A stretch of DNA of 33,098 nt from Candidatus Acetothermia bacterium. Its GTDB lineage: Bacteria > Bipolaricaulota > Bipolaricaulia > UBA7950. The notes beneath the pieces are model-generated. The model saw only the letters and a program-made list of their open reading frames with translations. It had not been told where the DNA came from and did not search any database. The number at the start of each line of letters is the position of its first letter. Position 1 is the first letter of the stretch. This document shows, in pieces, positions 31,067 to 33,098 of this stretch. The position numbers and the translations under genes were made by a program. The stretch lies in assembly GCA_022684035.1 (NCBI GenBank), contig JAJHSB010000058.1, forward strand, positions 1 through 33,098, read 5' to 3'.

Positions 31067-31987
31067 TTAAGCGTACCTTATTCGCGGATCGAGAAAAATA
31101 TATAAGATATCAGCAAGTAGGTTACACAAGACAACAAGTATCGCGATAATCAGCACGGCGGCTTGCACTACGGGGAAATCTCGTACAAATATTGAGGTTA
31201 CGATGAGCCTACCCATGCCGGGCCAGGCAAAGACAGTCTCGGTTATCACTGCTCCTCCAAATAATACTGGAAGTTGTAATGCCACGATAGTAACTACCGG
31301 CATCAAAGCATTCTTTAAAGCATGCTTGATAATTACAATTTTTTCCATTAAACCTTTAGCTCTAGCGGTTCTGACATAATCCTGTCGAATAACTTCGAGC
31401 ATACTCGATCTGGTCAACCGAGCAATCAGAGCCGCCTGGCTCGTTCCCAGAGTGATAGCCGGTAGTATCAAATGACTGATCGTCCCGCGTCCCGAGATCG
31501 GCGTCCAGCCAAGAATAAAACTGAATATAAGTATCATCATCAGCCCTTGCCAGAATACCGGCATGGAGACTCCAAAGAGCGCTCCTACCATACCACTGTG
31601 ATCGATGATCGAATATTGTTTGGTTGCAGAGATAATTCCTATTGGGATTCCGATTAATAACGATATTATCATACCTGTAAGGGTCAGCTCTACGGTCGCT
31701 GGAGCTCTTTGCAATACCATTTCTACTACTCTCTGTCGGGTATGAATCGATCGACCAAAGTCACCCCTTATAATTCTACTTAACCATCTGAAATACTGGA
31801 TATATATAGGATCATCGAGGCCGAGTCTGTCGCGTAACTCCGCGATAGCCGTCGGTGTAGCATGATCACCGAGTATTATCGTTGTCGGACATCCCGGAGT
31901 AAGATGCAGTATTGAAAAAACCACTATTGTTACTCCTAAGACTATCGGAATTATATAGATTAATCTTTTTGCAATTAGCACATGCAC
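31067..31987 (-). CDS. Oligopeptide/dipeptide-type ABC importer permease (DppB/OppB)
   Basis: A 306-residue permease. It begins with helix IAKRLIYIIPIVLGVTIVVFSILHL and the family's PGCP segment, then RLGLDDPIYIQYFRWLSRIIRGDFGRS, and the EAA loop RQDYVRTARAKGLMEKIVIIKHALKNALMPV. Six helices are present, and it ends DPRIRY, as is usual. The start is GTG 31987 with AGAGGTG about 8 nt upstream; there is no nearby ATG. It forms the heterodimeric channel with the DppC-like protein. Confidence 0.93.
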   Translation of the reverse strand: MHVLIAKRLIYIIPIVLGVTIVVFSILHLTPGCPTTIILGDHATPTAIAELRDRLGLDDPIYIQYFRWLSRIIRGDFGRSIHTRQRVVEMVLQRAPATVELTLTGMIISLLIGIPIGIISATKQYSIIDHSGMVGALFGVSMPVFWQGLMMILIFSFILGWTPISGRGTISHLILPAITLGTSQAALIARLTRSSMLEVIRQDYVRTARAKGLMEKIVIIKHALKNALMPVVTIVALQLPVLFGGAVITETVFAWPGMGRLIVTSIFVRDFPVVQAAVLIIAILVVLCNLLADILYIFLDPRIRYA

Positions 31988-32032
31988 TGGTCTTCACCTC
32001 TGCATATTGTATTCGTCGGTAGTTCGCTTGAA

Positions 32033-32063
32033 GGGGCCTCCTCCTGCTACTGAAAGAGGCCCC
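32033..32063 (-). terminator. Stem-loop between binding-protein and permease genes
   Basis: GGGGCCTC (32033-32040) and GAGGCCCC (32056-32063) form an exact 8-bp GC-rich stem in the 89-nt gap. It is followed on the transcript by TTCAAG, not a T-tract. In binding-protein importers such stems typically protect the upstream mRNA so that more binding protein than permease is made; partial termination is the other possibility. Confidence 0.6.
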
Positions 32064-32076
32064 ATTCTTGATTACT

Positions 32077-33098
32077 CTACTCCCTGACATATAGGTCTAA
32101 GGCAGCGATGTACACTGACCAATGGGGATGCGCCCCGAGGAGTTCCAGACCTCCAATAGCCATCGATGCGAAGAAAAAGGACAAATCGTGCCACTGGGGA
32201 ACGAATGGTGCCAACTCGAGAATGCGCACGTGCGCCGCATTCCATGCCGCAGCACGCACCTCAGGGTCAAGGTCTCTAAGTGCTATATCGATCTGCTTAT
32301 CTACCTGTGGGTCTGAGAAGAAGCTAAAGTTTAAGCCACGAATCTGGCGAGTATGCCAGAGATCGAATCCCAACGTTATATCAGGCCAGCCGTAACCTAT
32401 CTTATACAGCTCATACACCCCTTCTCTCGCCCTGGCCACAGAGGCTGCGGGCTCGAGGATCGTTATCCTGATCTCTAATCCCACTTCTCTTAACTGCTCC
32501 TTTATCGCCTCTGGTTCTCCTACATGTCCTGTATGGGCCAATAGCCTAAACTCCGCTCGCCTGCCGGTCTCCTGGTGAACCAGAATCCCATCAGGACCTG
32601 GTAGCCAGCCAGCCTCAGCGAACAACGCCAGTGCTCTTTCAGGATCGAACGGGCGCCGGATCGCGGGGGGATAGGCCCCACAGCAAGCGCATAGTCTATT
32701 TGCGTAGGCGATATGAAGGTGTACGCCGGAACTGCTAATCCCTCCAGCACATATTCAACGACCGGCCGTGTATCGATGGCGTGAATGAGCGCCTCTCTCA
32801 CCCTGAGATCGTCAAAGGGCCAGATAGTGGTATTGATGAAGAGAATATCTGCCCCACTAACAAGCGTTGTCAGTGTCTGTATGTCTGGATCAGCCTTTAG
32901 CCTTAGAACATCGGCCGGTGGAATCATGGCCGTAACAGCATCTCCTCTTGCAGCTCTGTCCTCAAACTCCATTACCCGCGTCATGGCCTCGGGGATGACC
33001 TTAAGGACAATCCGCTCTATATGCGCAGGACCGGGGTTTTTCACGAAAGCTGGCCCCCAGGTGTATTCTTCGTTCCTCACCATCGTAACTCTATCACC
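32077..33098 (-). pseudogene. ABC importer substrate-binding protein, frameshifted and partial
   Basis: A family 5 (Opp/Dpp) extracellular solute-binding protein; the N-terminal part lies beyond the window. Visible parts include GDRVTMVRNEEYTWGP at the window edge, DDLRVREALIHAIDT (the family's 'VRxAxxxAID' motif) and AEAGWLPGPDG. The frame breaks at a run of six G (32665-32670): the first frame gives AVGPIPPRSG, but one more C on the coding strand would give AVGPIPPAIRRPFDPERALA and then run on unbroken to 32077. A homopolymer sequencing error is quite possible; otherwise the gene is dead. It heads the importer operon and would deliver the ligand to DppB/C. Confidence 0.85.

Overview
The window reads as chromosomal DNA of a bacterium of moderate GC that I cannot place firmly. 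The order efp, two Asp23/Gls24 genes, amaP, nusB, and a valS-folC run followed by uppS-cdsA, are both typical of Bacillota-like (monoderm) chromosomes. A SpoIVB/S55-type protein, a complete Opp/Dpp-type importer and abundant degenerate intergenic repeats would also fit a deep-branching candidate lineage. No rRNA, tRNA, CRISPR array or phage gene was seen.

Layout. 1-447: non-coding leader with inverted repeats, copy 1 of a dispersed 57-nt repeat and a good promoter. 448-2287: exported S55-peptidase-like gene split by one frameshift, then a hairpin terminator. 2544-5004: two-gene ABC exporter. 5107-5712: small Cys-rich protein. 5886-12287: EamA transporter, then valS, folC, uppS and cdsA, a tightly packed housekeeping operon. 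12311-14886 (minus): large exported protein of unknown role and a tyrosine recombinase reduced to its catalytic core. 15209-16445 (minus): HD phosphohydrolase and a MerR-like coiled-coil protein, divergent from mutL (16527-18305). 18457-21087: accessory patch with IS3-family debris, an SCP2-MBL fusion, copy 2 of the 57-nt repeat and a Trm112-like methyltransferase. 21191-22246: threonine aldolase. 22406-22702: a biotin-ligase fragment and a heptamer repeat element. 22729-23484 (minus): tpiA. 23793-26328: efp-Asp23-Asp23-amaP-nusB operon. 26325-26823: decayed wecB. 26853-27725: PHP phosphatase. 28117-29349 (minus): MFS transporter. 29424-29849: debris (S9 peptidase relic, IS-like end). 30041-33098 (minus): oligopeptide-type ABC importer whose binding-protein gene is frameshifted and runs off the window.

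The core genes cover tRNA charging, folate, undecaprenyl-PP and CDP-diacylglycerol synthesis, translation elongation at prolines, mismatch repair and glycolysis. Around them lie transporters and many signs of decay: two frameshifted genes and four gene relics.

The most unusual pattern is a set of intergenic elements built from degenerate 7-nt units (GGATTAG, TCTAAAA, AAATTCY/AAGCACY, NNGAAGN, GTGACTS). Three of them fold into long imperfect hairpins. They recall the heptameric STRR repeats of cyanobacteria, but with different words. Other points of interest are the Arg-tipped EF-P, the SCP2-MBL fusion, the core-only recombinase and the back-to-back mutL promoters with a nearly leaderless mutL start.
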